Shown here piece by piece: positions 27,122 through 36,371 of a stretch of DNA of 64,000 nt. The DNA lies in assembly GCA_963698535.1 (NCBI GenBank), contig CAVORD010000002.1:62001-126000 (forward strand). The letters run 5' to 3'. Position numbers and translations under genes: made by a program. Position 1 is the stretch's first letter; each line of letters opens with the position of its first letter. This stretch comes from CAVORD01 sp963698535. GTDB lineage: Bacteria; Bacteroidota; Bacteroidia; Bacteroidales; VadinHA17. The notes beneath the pieces are model-generated. The model searched no databases. It saw nothing but the letters and a program-made list of their open reading frames with translations, and was not told where the DNA came from.

Positions 27122-28588
27122 TTACTTCTCCTTTAAATTTTCAAAAATCCTGAGTAATTCTTCCTTGTCGTCAAAATGATGCCTGACGCCTGCTATCTCC
27201 TGATATGTTTCGTGTCCCTTACCGGCGACAAGCAATACATCCCCGGGTAATGCAAGCATAACCGCTGTTTTTATTGCCTGTCTGCGATCGTTGATAGATA
27301 AGGTTCTGTCTTCTCTGTCCCGATCGAGTCCCGATCTCATCTCTTCTATAATTGATCCGGGGTCCTCACTTCTGGGATTGTCACTTGTCAGGATCAGTTT
27401 ATCGGAAAGTGATGAAGCCACCCTGGCCATAATGGGTCTTTTTGTCCTGTCCCTGTCGCCTCCGGCTCCAACAACCACGATGATCCTTGCACCCGCATCT
27501 TTTGTTTGTTTAATTGTTGAAAGGACATTTTCGAGGGCATCAGGTGTGTGCGCGTAATCAACAATAGCTGTAATTCCTGATCCGGATCTTATAATCTCAA
27601 ACCGTCCTGTTGCTGAAGTGAGTGTGCTTAACTCTCTTAATAACTCGCCCTTGTCAACTCCCAGCATTACTGCCGTACCATAAATAGCAAGGAGGTTATA
27701 TCCGTTGAACTCTCCAACCAGCCTGCTCCATATCTCGACACCATCTATTCTTAGTGCAAGGCCTGTAATCATATTTTCAGTTACCTGTCCCTTGAAATCT
27801 GCAACTGTTTTGAGGGAGTATGTTCTCTTTTCTGCATTGCAATTCTGGATCATTACCATCCCGTTACGGTCATCGCGGTTGATCACGGCAAATGAATCGG
27901 GCGATAATGAATCAAAGAAACTTTTCTTCGCACGGAGGTAATTGTCAAATGTCTTATGATAGTCGAGATGATCGTGTGTAAGATTAGTGAATACTGCCCC
28001 TCTGAACTTCAATCCTGCAATACGCTTCTGATGAAGTGCGTGGGAGCTTACCTCCATGAACAGGTAATCACATCCCTCTCCCAGAGCTTCGGCAATAAAC
28101 TTATTGAGTGCTACGGGATCGGGAGTAGTATGAGTAGCTTCACTGCTCCTGCTGCCAATAATATTTTCAACGGTAGATATAAGACCACACTTATAACCCA
28201 GTCTGGTAAAGAGCTTGAAAAGCAAGGTAGCAACCGTCGTCTTTCCATTTGTTCCTGTAACCCCTACCAGCAAAAGTGATGCTGAGGGGTTTCCATAAAA
28301 TTCTGAAGCTATGATTCCCAGGGCGTACGCAGAGTCGGTAGTTTTAATCAATGTGGTATGACTGTCGTATGGTTCTGTAAAATCTTCTGCCACAACCGCC
28401 ACCGCACCACTTTGAATTGCTTTGCCAATGAATTTATGACCATCGGTGTTTACACCCTTTACGGCAATGAAAAGCGATCCCCGGCTCACCTTCCTTGAGT
28501 CAAAAACAACATCTGTGATCATTAAATCCTGAGTACCGGAAATAATGTCGCAGGACAAGCCTCTTAATATTTCTTCAAGCCTCTTCAT
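27122..28588 (-). CDS. murE: UDP-N-acetylmuramoyl-tripeptide synthetase MurE
   Basis: 488 residues. N-terminal FDSRKVSRGSLFIAVKG (UDP-MurNAc-dipeptide binding), ATP loop VTGTNGKTTVATLL near residue 110, TTPDPVALNKF, MEVSSHALHQ and FTNLTHDHLDYH. The C-terminal domain contains TSDNPRSEDP, the DNPR motif associated with meso-diaminopimelate specificity. The third residue of the peptide stem is therefore probably meso-DAP, an inference. It overlaps the ftsI stop by 4 bp. Confidence 0.97.
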   Translation of the reverse strand: MKRLEEILRGLSCDIISGTQDLMITDVVFDSRKVSRGSLFIAVKGVNTDGHKFIGKAIQSGAVAVVAEDFTEPYDSHTTLIKTTDSAYALGIIASEFYGNPSASLLLVGVTGTNGKTTVATLLFKLFTRLGYKCGLISTVENIIGSRSSEATHTTPDPVALNKFIAEALGEGCDYLFMEVSSHALHQKRIAGLKFRGAVFTNLTHDHLDYHKTFDNYLRAKKSFFDSLSPDSFAVINRDDRNGMVMIQNCNAEKRTYSLKTVADFKGQVTENMITGLALRIDGVEIWSRLVGEFNGYNLLAIYGTAVMLGVDKGELLRELSTLTSATGRFEIIRSGSGITAIVDYAHTPDALENVLSTIKQTKDAGARIIVVVGAGGDRDRTKRPIMARVASSLSDKLILTSDNPRSEDPGSIIEEMRSGLDRDREDRTLSINDRRQAIKTAVMLALPGDVLLVAGKGHETYQEIAGVRHHFDDKEELLRIFENLKEK

Positions 28589-30693
28589 AATTTAAGCTCA
28601 ATTGCAGCCGAGGAGCCATTATATATCCGGGCCCCTGGCTCAGGTGATTGCCTGAGGACACGTCCCCGGCCACTGAATCTGACCTTCATCCCTTCATTTT
28701 CAAGTATGTAGAGAGCGTCACGCAGGCTCATGCCGCGAACATCGGGCATTAACCCTTTGCTTATGGGCTGGGCGGTGATCCTTATAGTATCCCCGCTTTC
28801 CCGCGTCCTTATCCATTCGGCTTCCTTGCCCTTTATATACTTCAGGTCGAATTCATCTATCACCTGCATAATATCATCATTGTTGCCATTGCCAGCCTCC
28901 GGGGCCACAGCGATCAGTTCACCCGGCTCCGGGTAATTGTTAAAAAACGATGAAGAATAGACCTTGTCGGCTATCTCCTTGAACACAGGACCGGCAACCA
29001 GATTTCCATAATAGACAGCGTTGGATGGTGCATTAACTACCACGATGCAACTGTACAATGGGTTATCTGCCGGGAAATAGCCCACAAACGATGCCTGGTA
29101 CGATACCACACCGGCAGTTCTGTAACCATACTTCGCATTTGCTATCTGAGCAGTTCCGGTCTTTCCGGCTATTTTATAATCGGCATCTCTCAGGTTCATA
29201 GCTGTTCCCCGTTCCACCACACCCTCAAGCATTTCTCTTGCCTTTTTAATTGTGGATCTTGAAGCTATTTGTCCGGAAATTACCTCTGTCGGGAATCTTT
29301 CAATCACTGAGCCATGATAGCTTACCTCGGTAACAAACCGTGGTTTTACCATTTTACCATTGTTAGCAACGGCATTATAGAATGTTAGTATCTGAAGGGG
29401 TGTCATCTGAACCTCGTAACCATGCGACATCATAGGGAGTGATATCCCCGACCATAACTTATCGCCCGGCGACCGGACCAGTGGTATTCCTTCTCCTGAG
29501 AGAGAGATGTTCAGTTTCTGATTGAGCTTCATGGCGTAAAGACCATCCACAAATTTCTTCGGGTTTTTCTTGTAACCCTCATTTATTATTATCGAGGTGC
29601 CAACATTGGAGGATAATTCAAATACCTGTTTCACGGTGATCTTACCGTATCCTCCCTTTTTAGTGTCCTGTATAGTTTTATTGTAATACTTTACTGAACC
29701 CTTACCTGTATCAATTGTGTCGGTGAGGTCAATAATTCCATCTTCGAGTGCAACCATCAGGGCAGGTAGCTTGAAGGTTGATCCGGGTTCGGTGCTTTCA
29801 CCAATGGCATAGTTATATGATTCGCTGTACCCGCCATTCTTCCCTTTTTCAAGATTTACAATTGCCTTTATGTTCCCTGTTCTTACCTCCATAAGAATTG
29901 CAGTACCATATCTGGCATTGTGTCTTGCCAGTTGACTTTTTAGTGCGCTCTCCGCAACATCCTGAATGTCAATATCTATTGTAGTAAAAATATCGTTACC
30001 GTTTCGGGGTTCAACAGAACCTGCCGATTCAACCGGAAGCCAATCACCACCAGTGAGTCGTTGCATCATCATCTCACCATTTGTGCCGGCAAGCTGTTTA
30101 TCAAAAGCCCCCTCCAATCCTACAACGTTACCTGATTCACCCTGATTCAGGTAACCAATCGTTCTTGCCGCAAGTCCTGACTGAGGAAAAACCCTTCTGG
30201 ATTCCACCTGGGTAACGAGTCCGCCCTTATATCTCCCTTCACGGAATATCGGAAGCTTCTTTACTTCTTTAAGTGTTTCGTAGCTAACCCTCTTTTTTAT
30301 AAGGAAATAACGGGAACCATTTCTCCGCGCTGAGGCTAGTTGATTCTTCCAGCCCTGAGCCGAGTATACACCTACCAGTTGTGAAAGACCTTTTGCCAGT
30401 CCGTCTATCCCGTTCTTCCATACCTCTGCGGTCATACCGGTACTGCGGGTATCCATATAAAGAGAATAGAACGGTACCGAGCTGGCAAGGATACGCCCTT
30501 CGCAGTCAAGTATATCTCCTCTGTTTGAAGGGATCATATCCTTTTTGAAGACGAATGTCTCTCCCATCTTCGCCCATTTATCCTTTTGGACGAACTGAAG
30601 GATCACTATTTTGCCCAGAATGATCATAGCAAGGAGAACGACCATAAAATATATGATCCCGCTTCTTAATACTATTTGATCTCTAACGGACAT
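28585..30693 (-). CDS. ftsI: Septal transpeptidase, class B PBP (FtsI/PBP3) with PASTA domain
   Basis: 702 residues. A single N-terminal membrane anchor (about 14-34) is followed by the PBP dimerisation domain (RGDILDCEGRILASSVPFY) and the transpeptidase domain. Active-site motifs are STFK with the acylated Ser at about 305, SSN in FELSSNVGTS, and KTGTAQ. The last 60 residues form a PASTA domain (MPDVRGMSLRDALYILENEG). It crosslinks septal peptidoglycan with FtsW. It is 12 bp after the ftsL-like gene and translationally coupled to murE. The PASTA domain is common in Bacteroidota FtsI proteins. Confidence 0.96.
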   Translation of the reverse strand: MSVRDQIVLRSGIIYFMVVLLAMIILGKIVILQFVQKDKWAKMGETFVFKKDMIPSNRGDILDCEGRILASSVPFYSLYMDTRSTGMTAEVWKNGIDGLAKGLSQLVGVYSAQGWKNQLASARRNGSRYFLIKKRVSYETLKEVKKLPIFREGRYKGGLVTQVESRRVFPQSGLAARTIGYLNQGESGNVVGLEGAFDKQLAGTNGEMMMQRLTGGDWLPVESAGSVEPRNGNDIFTTIDIDIQDVAESALKSQLARHNARYGTAILMEVRTGNIKAIVNLEKGKNGGYSESYNYAIGESTEPGSTFKLPALMVALEDGIIDLTDTIDTGKGSVKYYNKTIQDTKKGGYGKITVKQVFELSSNVGTSIIINEGYKKNPKKFVDGLYAMKLNQKLNISLSGEGIPLVRSPGDKLWSGISLPMMSHGYEVQMTPLQILTFYNAVANNGKMVKPRFVTEVSYHGSVIERFPTEVISGQIASRSTIKKAREMLEGVVERGTAMNLRDADYKIAGKTGTAQIANAKYGYRTAGVVSYQASFVGYFPADNPLYSCIVVVNAPSNAVYYGNLVAGPVFKEIADKVYSSSFFNNYPEPGELIAVAPEAGNGNNDDIMQVIDEFDLKYIKGKEAEWIRTRESGDTIRITAQPISKGLMPDVRGMSLRDALYILENEGMKVRFSGRGRVLRQSPEPGARIYNGSSAAIELKL

Positions 30694-30705
30694 CTATCTT
30701 TAATT

Positions 30706-31047
30706 CTATTTCACGACAAGACTGTATGGCGGTTCTGTTAACTCTTCCAGTGCCAGTCCCCTTTCCTTAAGAAGCTTCTGCACCTGAGTTTGCTTGCTTG
30801 CAAACATCAGATCGGCAGATACCGAAAGGGCTTCAGCCCGCATCTCTGCCACCTCTCTCTTCGCAGTTGATATATCTCTTACTATTTTCTCAGCATGAAA
30901 TCTGTTGGCAATGTAAAATGTGGCGAGCAGGGAGAGGAACAGGATATAACCCAGGTTGTTAAGGACAACCGTCTCTGTAAGGAACGAACCGCTGAGCAGC
31001 TCCTTCGCAATACTATTACCTTTCTTCTTTTTATCCTTCGTTGCCAT
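30706..31047 (-). CDS. ftsL: FtsL-like division protein
   Basis: 113 residues. A basic N terminus (ATKDKKKKGNSIAKELL), one membrane helix at about 33-50 (GYILFLSLLATFYIA), then a heptad-like helical stretch (IVRDISTAKREVAEMRAEA) and a C-terminal segment. FtsL proteins share topology more than sequence, so the call rests on this plan and on position between rsmH and ftsI. It forms the FtsQLB complex in the periplasm. Confidence 0.88.
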   Translation of the reverse strand: MATKDKKKKGNSIAKELLSGSFLTETVVLNNLGYILFLSLLATFYIANRFHAEKIVRDISTAKREVAEMRAEALSVSADLMFASKQTQVQKLLKERGLALEELTEPPYSLVVK

Positions 31048-31050
31048 TTC

Positions 31051-31947
31051 TTATACCTTTTCTGCAATTCTCAACCGTGCACTTCTTGATCTGCTGTTTT
31101 TTCGTATCTCTTCATCTCCAGGCACAATTATCTTTCTGTTAATCAGAACGAAAGGGGACGATCTGTTACCATAAAAGTCAGTTTCAACTGCTCCTTCAAA
31201 ATTCCCTGAACGGAAAAAGTTCTTCACCTCTCTGTCCTCCAGGCTGTGGTATGTTATTACCGATAATCTGCCACCGGGCTTTAAAACGTCAAGCGACTGC
31301 TCCAGCATCTTCCTCAGGAATTCTATCTCTCTGTTCACCTCTATCCGCAAAGCCTGAAAAAGCTTAGCATAGAACTTATTTTCCTGTCCGCGGGGAGCAA
31401 ACTTATTTACTGCAGCAATAAGGTCCCCGGCACTGCTTATCGGAGATACTTCCCTTGCCTTTATGATTGTTGAGGCTATCCTGTCGGTATTGTACAATTC
31501 GCCCCATTCTTTCATTATCCGGGATAGAGAATCTGCATCGTAGGTGTTCACTATATCGGCAGCTTTTTTCTTACCCCCTTTATCCATTCTCATATCCAGA
31601 GGTGCTTCGCCATGGAAAGTGAATCCCCTATCCGGTTCATCGAACTGATGGAAAGAGACTCCCAGGTCAGCAATAATCCCATCGACCTCTGTTATGCCAT
31701 GTAACCTCAGCGAATCCTTCAGAAACCTGAAATTCTGGTTTATAAAGACAAACCGGTCATCAACCGGTCTGTTTATTTCTGCATCCTCATCCTGATCAAA
31801 ACCAAACAATCTCCCGGCTTCAAGACGGCTGAGTATCTCTCTCGAATGCCCCCCACCACCGAATGTTACATCAACATATATACCACCGGGGCGGATGTTA
31901 AGGCCTTCGATACTCTCATCCAGTAATGCGGGAATATGATAAACCAT
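31051..31947 (-). CDS. rsmH: 16S rRNA (cytosine(1402)-N4)-methyltransferase
   Basis: 298 residues. MraW/RsmH signatures: HIPALLDESIEGLNI, the SAM-binding loop VDVTFGGGGHSREIL near residue 26, ADLGVSFHQFDEPDRGF, PLDMRMDK, KLFQALRIEVNREI and SVITYHSLEDREVK. It N4-methylates C1402 in the 30S decoding site. It lies 2 bp after mraZ and 3 bp before ftsL, the usual order. Confidence 0.97.
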   Translation of the reverse strand: MVYHIPALLDESIEGLNIRPGGIYVDVTFGGGGHSREILSRLEAGRLFGFDQDEDAEINRPVDDRFVFINQNFRFLKDSLRLHGITEVDGIIADLGVSFHQFDEPDRGFTFHGEAPLDMRMDKGGKKKAADIVNTYDADSLSRIMKEWGELYNTDRIASTIIKAREVSPISSAGDLIAAVNKFAPRGQENKFYAKLFQALRIEVNREIEFLRKMLEQSLDVLKPGGRLSVITYHSLEDREVKNFFRSGNFEGAVETDFYGNRSSPFVLINRKIIVPGDEEIRKNSRSRSARLRIAEKV

Positions 31948-31949
31948 AG

Positions 31950-32414
31950 CTATTCATCCTCTGTTGTAGAACCACCCAGAAGCTTCTCGGCCAGATCTGC
32001 AAAGTCAGATGCATCCATTCCGAGAGACTCATAGGCAGATGCATTCCAAATTTCTATCCTCCCATCCTGCCCTGCCAGGACAACATCCTTGTCAATGTTC
32101 ACAAGGTCAGTCAGCCTTTTTGGAAGCAGGATGCGATTGTTATTGTCAAGCGTCAGCTCAGCTGTCCCTTTGAAAAAGTTCCTGAGAAAAAGATTATGCT
32201 CCCGGTTGTAGGGATTGATTCTGCTTCTTATCTTCTCGAGCTGCCTGTTCCAGTCATCCCATGAGTAGAGGACAAGACAGTTTTCAAAAATGTCCTTCCT
32301 GACCACAAAACGATCGTCTGCAGAAACAGGCATCTGCTTCTTAAAGGCCGAAGGAAGAATTACCCTCCCTTTTGCGTCCAGCCTGCAATGATGATCACCA
32401 ATAAATGTAGCCAT
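31950..32414 (-). CDS. mraZ: Transcriptional regulator MraZ
   Basis: 154 residues with two SpoVT/AbrB-like halves: GDHHCRLDAKGRVILPSAFK (about 6-25) and ELTLDNNNRILLPKRL in the second half. The conserved DxKGR and R-hydrophobic-LP motifs are present in both. MraZ forms a ring-shaped oligomer that binds repeats upstream of its own operon and usually represses it. Four candidate sites lie 38-73 nt upstream. It is the first gene of the 13-gene dcw cluster. Confidence 0.96.
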   Translation of the reverse strand: MATFIGDHHCRLDAKGRVILPSAFKKQMPVSADDRFVVRKDIFENCLVLYSWDDWNRQLEKIRSRINPYNREHNLFLRNFFKGTAELTLDNNNRILLPKRLTDLVNIDKDVVLAGQDGRIEIWNASAYESLGMDASDFADLAEKLLGGSTTEDE

Positions 32415-32452
32415 AGTTCTACTCTAACTAATTTGCTAAAATATATAAAAAT

Positions 32453-32487
32453 ATCCACTTTACCCCACTTTACCCCATTTTTTTCCA
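32453..32487 (-). promoter_or_regulatory. MraZ-box array upstream of the dcw cluster
   Basis: On the minus strand, four 5-nt boxes start exactly 10 nt apart: TGGAA (32483-32487), TGGGG (32473-32477), TGGGG (32463-32467) and TGGAT (32453-32457). The spacers of the central pair are TAAAG. This is the known MraZ operator pattern, TGGGN repeated with 5-nt spacers. It is placed for autoregulation of the division cluster. Confidence 0.85.
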
Positions 32488-32580
32488 CCTTGTTAATAAC
32501 TTTCAGAATCGACTAATAATCAGGTAGCTACGAGGCACAGAACAATACTTGAAGACGCGATACCACATATCCAATTTTTG

Positions 32581-32588
32581 TATCTTTG
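32581..32588 (+). promoter_or_regulatory. -7 box TAnnTTTG for the glsA-like gene
   Basis: TATCTTTG, 20 nt before the ATG at 32609. It supports 32609 as start over the in-frame ATG at 32549, which lies upstream of the box. Confidence 0.5.
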
Positions 32589-32608
32589 GAAATGATTTAT
32601 TTGTGACA

Positions 32609-33449
32609 ATGGAAACCGAGGAGAAAAAGTATCAAAAAGTAGACCTGGAGAGGGTCCTTAAGGAGAAGAACCCTAAGCTTGCGAGGGCCATACCCTCTTT
32701 TATTATCCGGTACCTGAAACGTGTGATCCATCAGGATGATCTTAACAGATTACTGAATGAAAACGGTCACCTCAGAGATGGTGAGTTTGTAAGGGCATCG
32801 CTGAAACATCTTGGGACAGAATACACCGTTATTGGAAGAGAAAACATTCCGCCTCCCGGTAAGCGGTATATTTTTGCATCAAACCATCCGTTAGGTGGTT
32901 TAGACGGACTGGTCTTTATGGATGAGCTTATGCAGCACTATGATTCGGTGAAGTTCCCTGTAAACGATATTCTAATGAATCTGGACCAGTTATCAGCCAT
33001 TTTTCTGCCAATCAACAAGCATGGGAGTCAGGGAAGAGAGATAGCCAGGCTATTTGATGAAGCCTATGCCTCATCCTCGCAGATTTTGTATTTTCCTGCA
33101 GGGATATGTTCAAGAAAGAGGAAGGGAGTTATAACTGACTTAAAATGGCAAAAAAGTTTCATTAACAAGGCAATCCAGCATAAGCGGGATATTGTTCCGG
33201 CATATTTTTCAGGCCGGAATTCAAACTTCTTTTACAATCTGGCAAATTTCAGGGAAAAAATAGGAGTCAAATCAAATATAGAGATGCTTTACCTTGTAGA
33301 TGAAATGTTTAACCAAAAAAGCAAAAAAATTAACACTTGTTTTTGGACAGCCCATCCCCTGGGAAACTTTTGATAAAAGCAGGACAGCAAATGAATGGGC
33401 AGACATGGTGCGCGAGAAAACCTACGCACTAGCCGTTAAAGCCGAATGA
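32609..33449 (+). CDS. PlsC-type acyltransferase, GlsA-like (glycine lipid O-acyltransferase), frameshifted near the end
   Basis: About 279 residues if one base is corrected. The PlsC/LPLAT motifs are visible: FASNHPLGGLDGL (the HxxxxD-like catalytic block, here NHPLGGLDG) and LYFPAGICSR (the FPEG-like substrate block). At 33323-33332 a run of seven A breaks the frame. With six, the protein continues KKLTLVFGQPIPWETFDKSR and ends at the TGA at 33447-33449. Next to a GlsB-like N-acyltransferase, it matches the Bacteroides glsB/glsA pair that makes glycine lipids, where this protein adds the second fatty acid. A general lysophospholipid acyltransferase is the alternative. Confidence 0.82.
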
Positions 33450-33528
33450 AGATATGGTTTTTTTAGCTTAATTTGCATAGACTATTTTAACAGAAGCGTC
33501 GAATTGATCTCTTCTTGCCCGTTATGAT

Positions 33529-34467
33529 ATGAAAAAGATAATTGACCCTATAGACCGGACAGTCCTGAAAAAGGAGCTCAGTGAGGATATCTTCCTGAGA
33601 GACACCAATAACGGGAACAACAAGGTTTATGTTTTCTCCGGGAATGAAAAACCTGAACTACTAAGAGAAGTAGGAAGAGTAAGGGAACTTACATTTCGGA
33701 ATGCCGGAGGAGGTACAGGCAAAGAAATCGACATAGATGAGTTCGACCTCGACCCGGAACATACACATAAACAGCTTATTGTATGGGATCCCGAGAATGA
33801 AGAGATCATAGGGGGTTACCGATTCTACTTTCCCCCTGCAGACTCAACAAAGCTGGATGCAAGAGCCATGGTCTCTTCGACATATTTCAGGTTTTCCGAT
33901 CATTTTATGAAGGAATATTTCCCTTATACGATGGAACTTGGCCGTTCTTTTGTTCAGCCTCAGTATCAGTCAAAGACTATGGGCAGGAAGAGTCTTTTTG
34001 CCTTGGACAACCTTTGGGATGGTCTGGGGGCAATTGTCATCGATCACCCTAATATCAAATTTCTATTTGGCAAGGTGACCATGTATCCTCACTTCAATCA
34101 TCATGCCCGTGATATGATCCTCCACTTTCTAGGAAAATATTTCACCGACAACGAGAATCTGGTTATTCCCTACGAACCAGCTCCGCTTAACATTCCGGAA
34201 GAAGAGATGGATTCAATTTTTACAGGGTCAACCTTCAAAGAAGACTATCGCATATTGGTTCAGGAGGTACGAAAACTGGGAGAGAATGTCCCTCCCCTTA
34301 TTAATGCATATATGGGCTTATCACCTACGATGAAGGTTTTCGGCACCTTTATAAACCACCATTTTGGTGATGTACAAGAGACAGGGTTGATGATAACCAT
34401 AAGGGACATTTACATCGATAAGGTGAACAGGCATCTCGCCTCTTACAGGGAAGATTACGAACTTTAA
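33529..34467 (+). CDS. OlsB/GlsB-like N-acyltransferase (GNAT-hemolysin family)
   Basis: 312 residues from ATG 33529. The family pattern is clear: VYVFSGNEKPELLREVGRVRELTFR, then FDLDPEHTHKQLIVWDPE, IIGGYRF and ELGRSFVQPQYQ, as in the OlsB/hemolysin acyltransferases that join a 3-hydroxy fatty acid to an amino acid. In Bacteroides thetaiotaomicron the homologous GlsB forms N-acyl glycine (commendamide), completed by GlsA. The neighbouring PlsC gene supports the same role here. It converges with the amidophosphoribosyltransferase gene with no gap (34467/34468). Confidence 0.85.
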   Translation: MKKIIDPIDRTVLKKELSEDIFLRDTNNGNNKVYVFSGNEKPELLREVGRVRELTFRNAGGGTGKEIDIDEFDLDPEHTHKQLIVWDPENEEIIGGYRFYFPPADSTKLDARAMVSSTYFRFSDHFMKEYFPYTMELGRSFVQPQYQSKTMGRKSLFALDNLWDGLGAIVIDHPNIKFLFGKVTMYPHFNHHARDMILHFLGKYFTDNENLVIPYEPAPLNIPEEEMDSIFTGSTFKEDYRILVQEVRKLGENVPPLINAYMGLSPTMKVFGTFINHHFGDVQETGLMITIRDIYIDKVNRHLASYREDYEL

Positions 34468-36369
34468 TTAATAAGCTCTTCCCGTCTTACCCTCGATAAA
34501 GTTTACAAACGATCTGTTAACCACGCTGTTGCCCCCGGGAGTGGGATAATTACCGGTAAAATACCAGTCACCCTTGTTTTCAGGGCATGCCTCGTGCAAT
34601 CCTTCTATTGACTGATAAACAACCTTTACCTCAGCCTTTATCTCATCGGACCTCAGCATTGAGGATATCTTACCAGATATTTCTTCAGCGGTAAAAGGTT
34701 TATATATCTCTTTTACTACATTGATCATCTCCTCATTTGCTTTCTTAAGCTCAATCAATGCTTTCTGATAAACCTGCTCTATAATTGACTCTTTCCCCTG
34801 ATCCTTCAGCAGTTCTATCGCAGCCCGGAATGCTATAAAATCACCGAGCTTTGCCATATCGATCCCATAACAATCCGGATATCTTATCTGAGGGGATGAT
34901 GAAGCCACAACAATGCGGCTGGGCTCCAGCCTGTCAAGGATTGATATTATCGACTTTTTTAAGGTCGTACCTCTGACAATTGAATCATCGAGGATAACCA
35001 GTTTGTCGATCCCCCTGCGGATAATGCCATAGGTTACATCATAAACATGCCCTACCAGATCGTCCCTGTTCCGATCCTCTGTTATGAAGGTCCTGAGCTT
35101 GGCATCCTTAACTGCGATCTTTTCTACCCTTGGTCGTCTTGAAATAATTGCCTCAACCTGATCGTGAGTAGCATTATTGCCCAGCTTAAGAATCTGGTCG
35201 ACCTTGATCCTGTTAAGATTATCCTCTACTCCTTTAACCAGTCCGTAAAAGGCACTCTCCGCCGTGTTGGGTATATATGAAAAGACTGTGTTTTCTATAT
35301 CTCCGTCGATAGCTTCAAGAATTCTGTTCGTAAGTTGCTCTCCCAGCTTCTTTCTCTCCCTGTATATATCTTTATCAGTTCCTCTCGAAAAGTAGATTCT
35401 CTCGAAAGAACATTTGGCATGTGTTTTCTCTTCTGAGATTTTTTCAATGCTAACCTTTCCTGAGGTGCGGGTAATAATGGCATGGCCGGGTTCGAGCTCA
35501 TTAACCTCACTTGTCTTTAAGTTGAAAACGGTCTGAAGGACAGGCCTTTCCGAGGCAATAACAACAAGTTCATCGTTCTTGTACCAGAATGCCGGTCTTA
35601 TTCCATGAGGGTCTCTCACTACAAATGAGTCGCCGTAGCCTGTCATCCCGGCCATTGCATAGCCTCCGTCCCACCTCTTGCCTGCATTTCGCAGAATGGA
35701 AACAATATCAAGATTAGCCTCGACGAGCGGAGAAATCTCTCTCTTAGAGTAACCTTCATTCTTATAACGGCTTACCATCCCGGCAACTTCCTCATCCAGG
35801 AAGTGTCCAAGGTTTTCAAGAACTGTAACTGTATCGGAGAAATCAACAGGGCTTTGTCCCACTTCGATAAGATGATCGAATACTTCCCCCACATTTGTCA
35901 GGTTAAAGTTACCAGCCAGAACCAGGTTTCTTGATCTCCAGTTATTCTCCCTTATCACCGGGTGAACGTAGTCGAGATTATAATTCCCGAATGTCCCGTA
36001 GCGCAGGTGTCCCAGATATAGATCACAGGCAAAGGGTATCTCTGAAATATTCTGTGCTGATACCTTCTGATCATCAAGGCCCCTAAAGCCTGACCTTTCA
36101 ATATCTCTCTTTACATTATCAAAAACCTCTTTTATCGGATTTGCTCCGTTTGACCGGTGCCTGAATATATATCTTGTTCCCGGTTTTGTATCAAGCTTTA
36201 CACCTGCCAGACCAGCACCATCCTGTCCTCTGTTGTGCTGTTTCTCCATCATAAGGTACATCCTGTTGAGACCAAAAGACCAGGTGCCATATTTTTCAAA
36301 ATAGTAGCGGGGTGGCTTTAGCAATCTCAACATTGCAATGCCACATTCGTGTTTAACCTGATCGCTCAT
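34468..36369 (-). CDS. Amidophosphoribosyltransferase-family protein (long Bacteroidota form)
   Basis: 633 residues. The N-terminal class II glutamine amidotransferase domain should use Cys9 (in HECGIAML) after processing of the first eight residues; HNRGQDGAG and LGHLRYGTFGN are further active-site blocks. The phosphoribosyltransferase domain has the PRPP loop LVILDDSIVRGTTLKK near residue 460. PurF catalyses the first step of purine synthesis. This protein is longer than classic PurF (about 470 to 505 residues), and Bacteroidota often carry both forms, so the exact role is uncertain. The SPOR gene lies 2 bp upstream, so the two are likely co-transcribed. Confidence 0.85.
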   Translation of the reverse strand: MSDQVKHECGIAMLRLLKPPRYYFEKYGTWSFGLNRMYLMMEKQHNRGQDGAGLAGVKLDTKPGTRYIFRHRSNGANPIKEVFDNVKRDIERSGFRGLDDQKVSAQNISEIPFACDLYLGHLRYGTFGNYNLDYVHPVIRENNWRSRNLVLAGNFNLTNVGEVFDHLIEVGQSPVDFSDTVTVLENLGHFLDEEVAGMVSRYKNEGYSKREISPLVEANLDIVSILRNAGKRWDGGYAMAGMTGYGDSFVVRDPHGIRPAFWYKNDELVVIASERPVLQTVFNLKTSEVNELEPGHAIITRTSGKVSIEKISEEKTHAKCSFERIYFSRGTDKDIYRERKKLGEQLTNRILEAIDGDIENTVFSYIPNTAESAFYGLVKGVEDNLNRIKVDQILKLGNNATHDQVEAIISRRPRVEKIAVKDAKLRTFITEDRNRDDLVGHVYDVTYGIIRRGIDKLVILDDSIVRGTTLKKSIISILDRLEPSRIVVASSSPQIRYPDCYGIDMAKLGDFIAFRAAIELLKDQGKESIIEQVYQKALIELKKANEEMINVVKEIYKPFTAEEISGKISSMLRSDEIKAEVKVVYQSIEGLHEACPENKGDWYFTGNYPTPGGNSVVNRSFVNFIEGKTGRAY

Positions 36370-36371
36370 TT

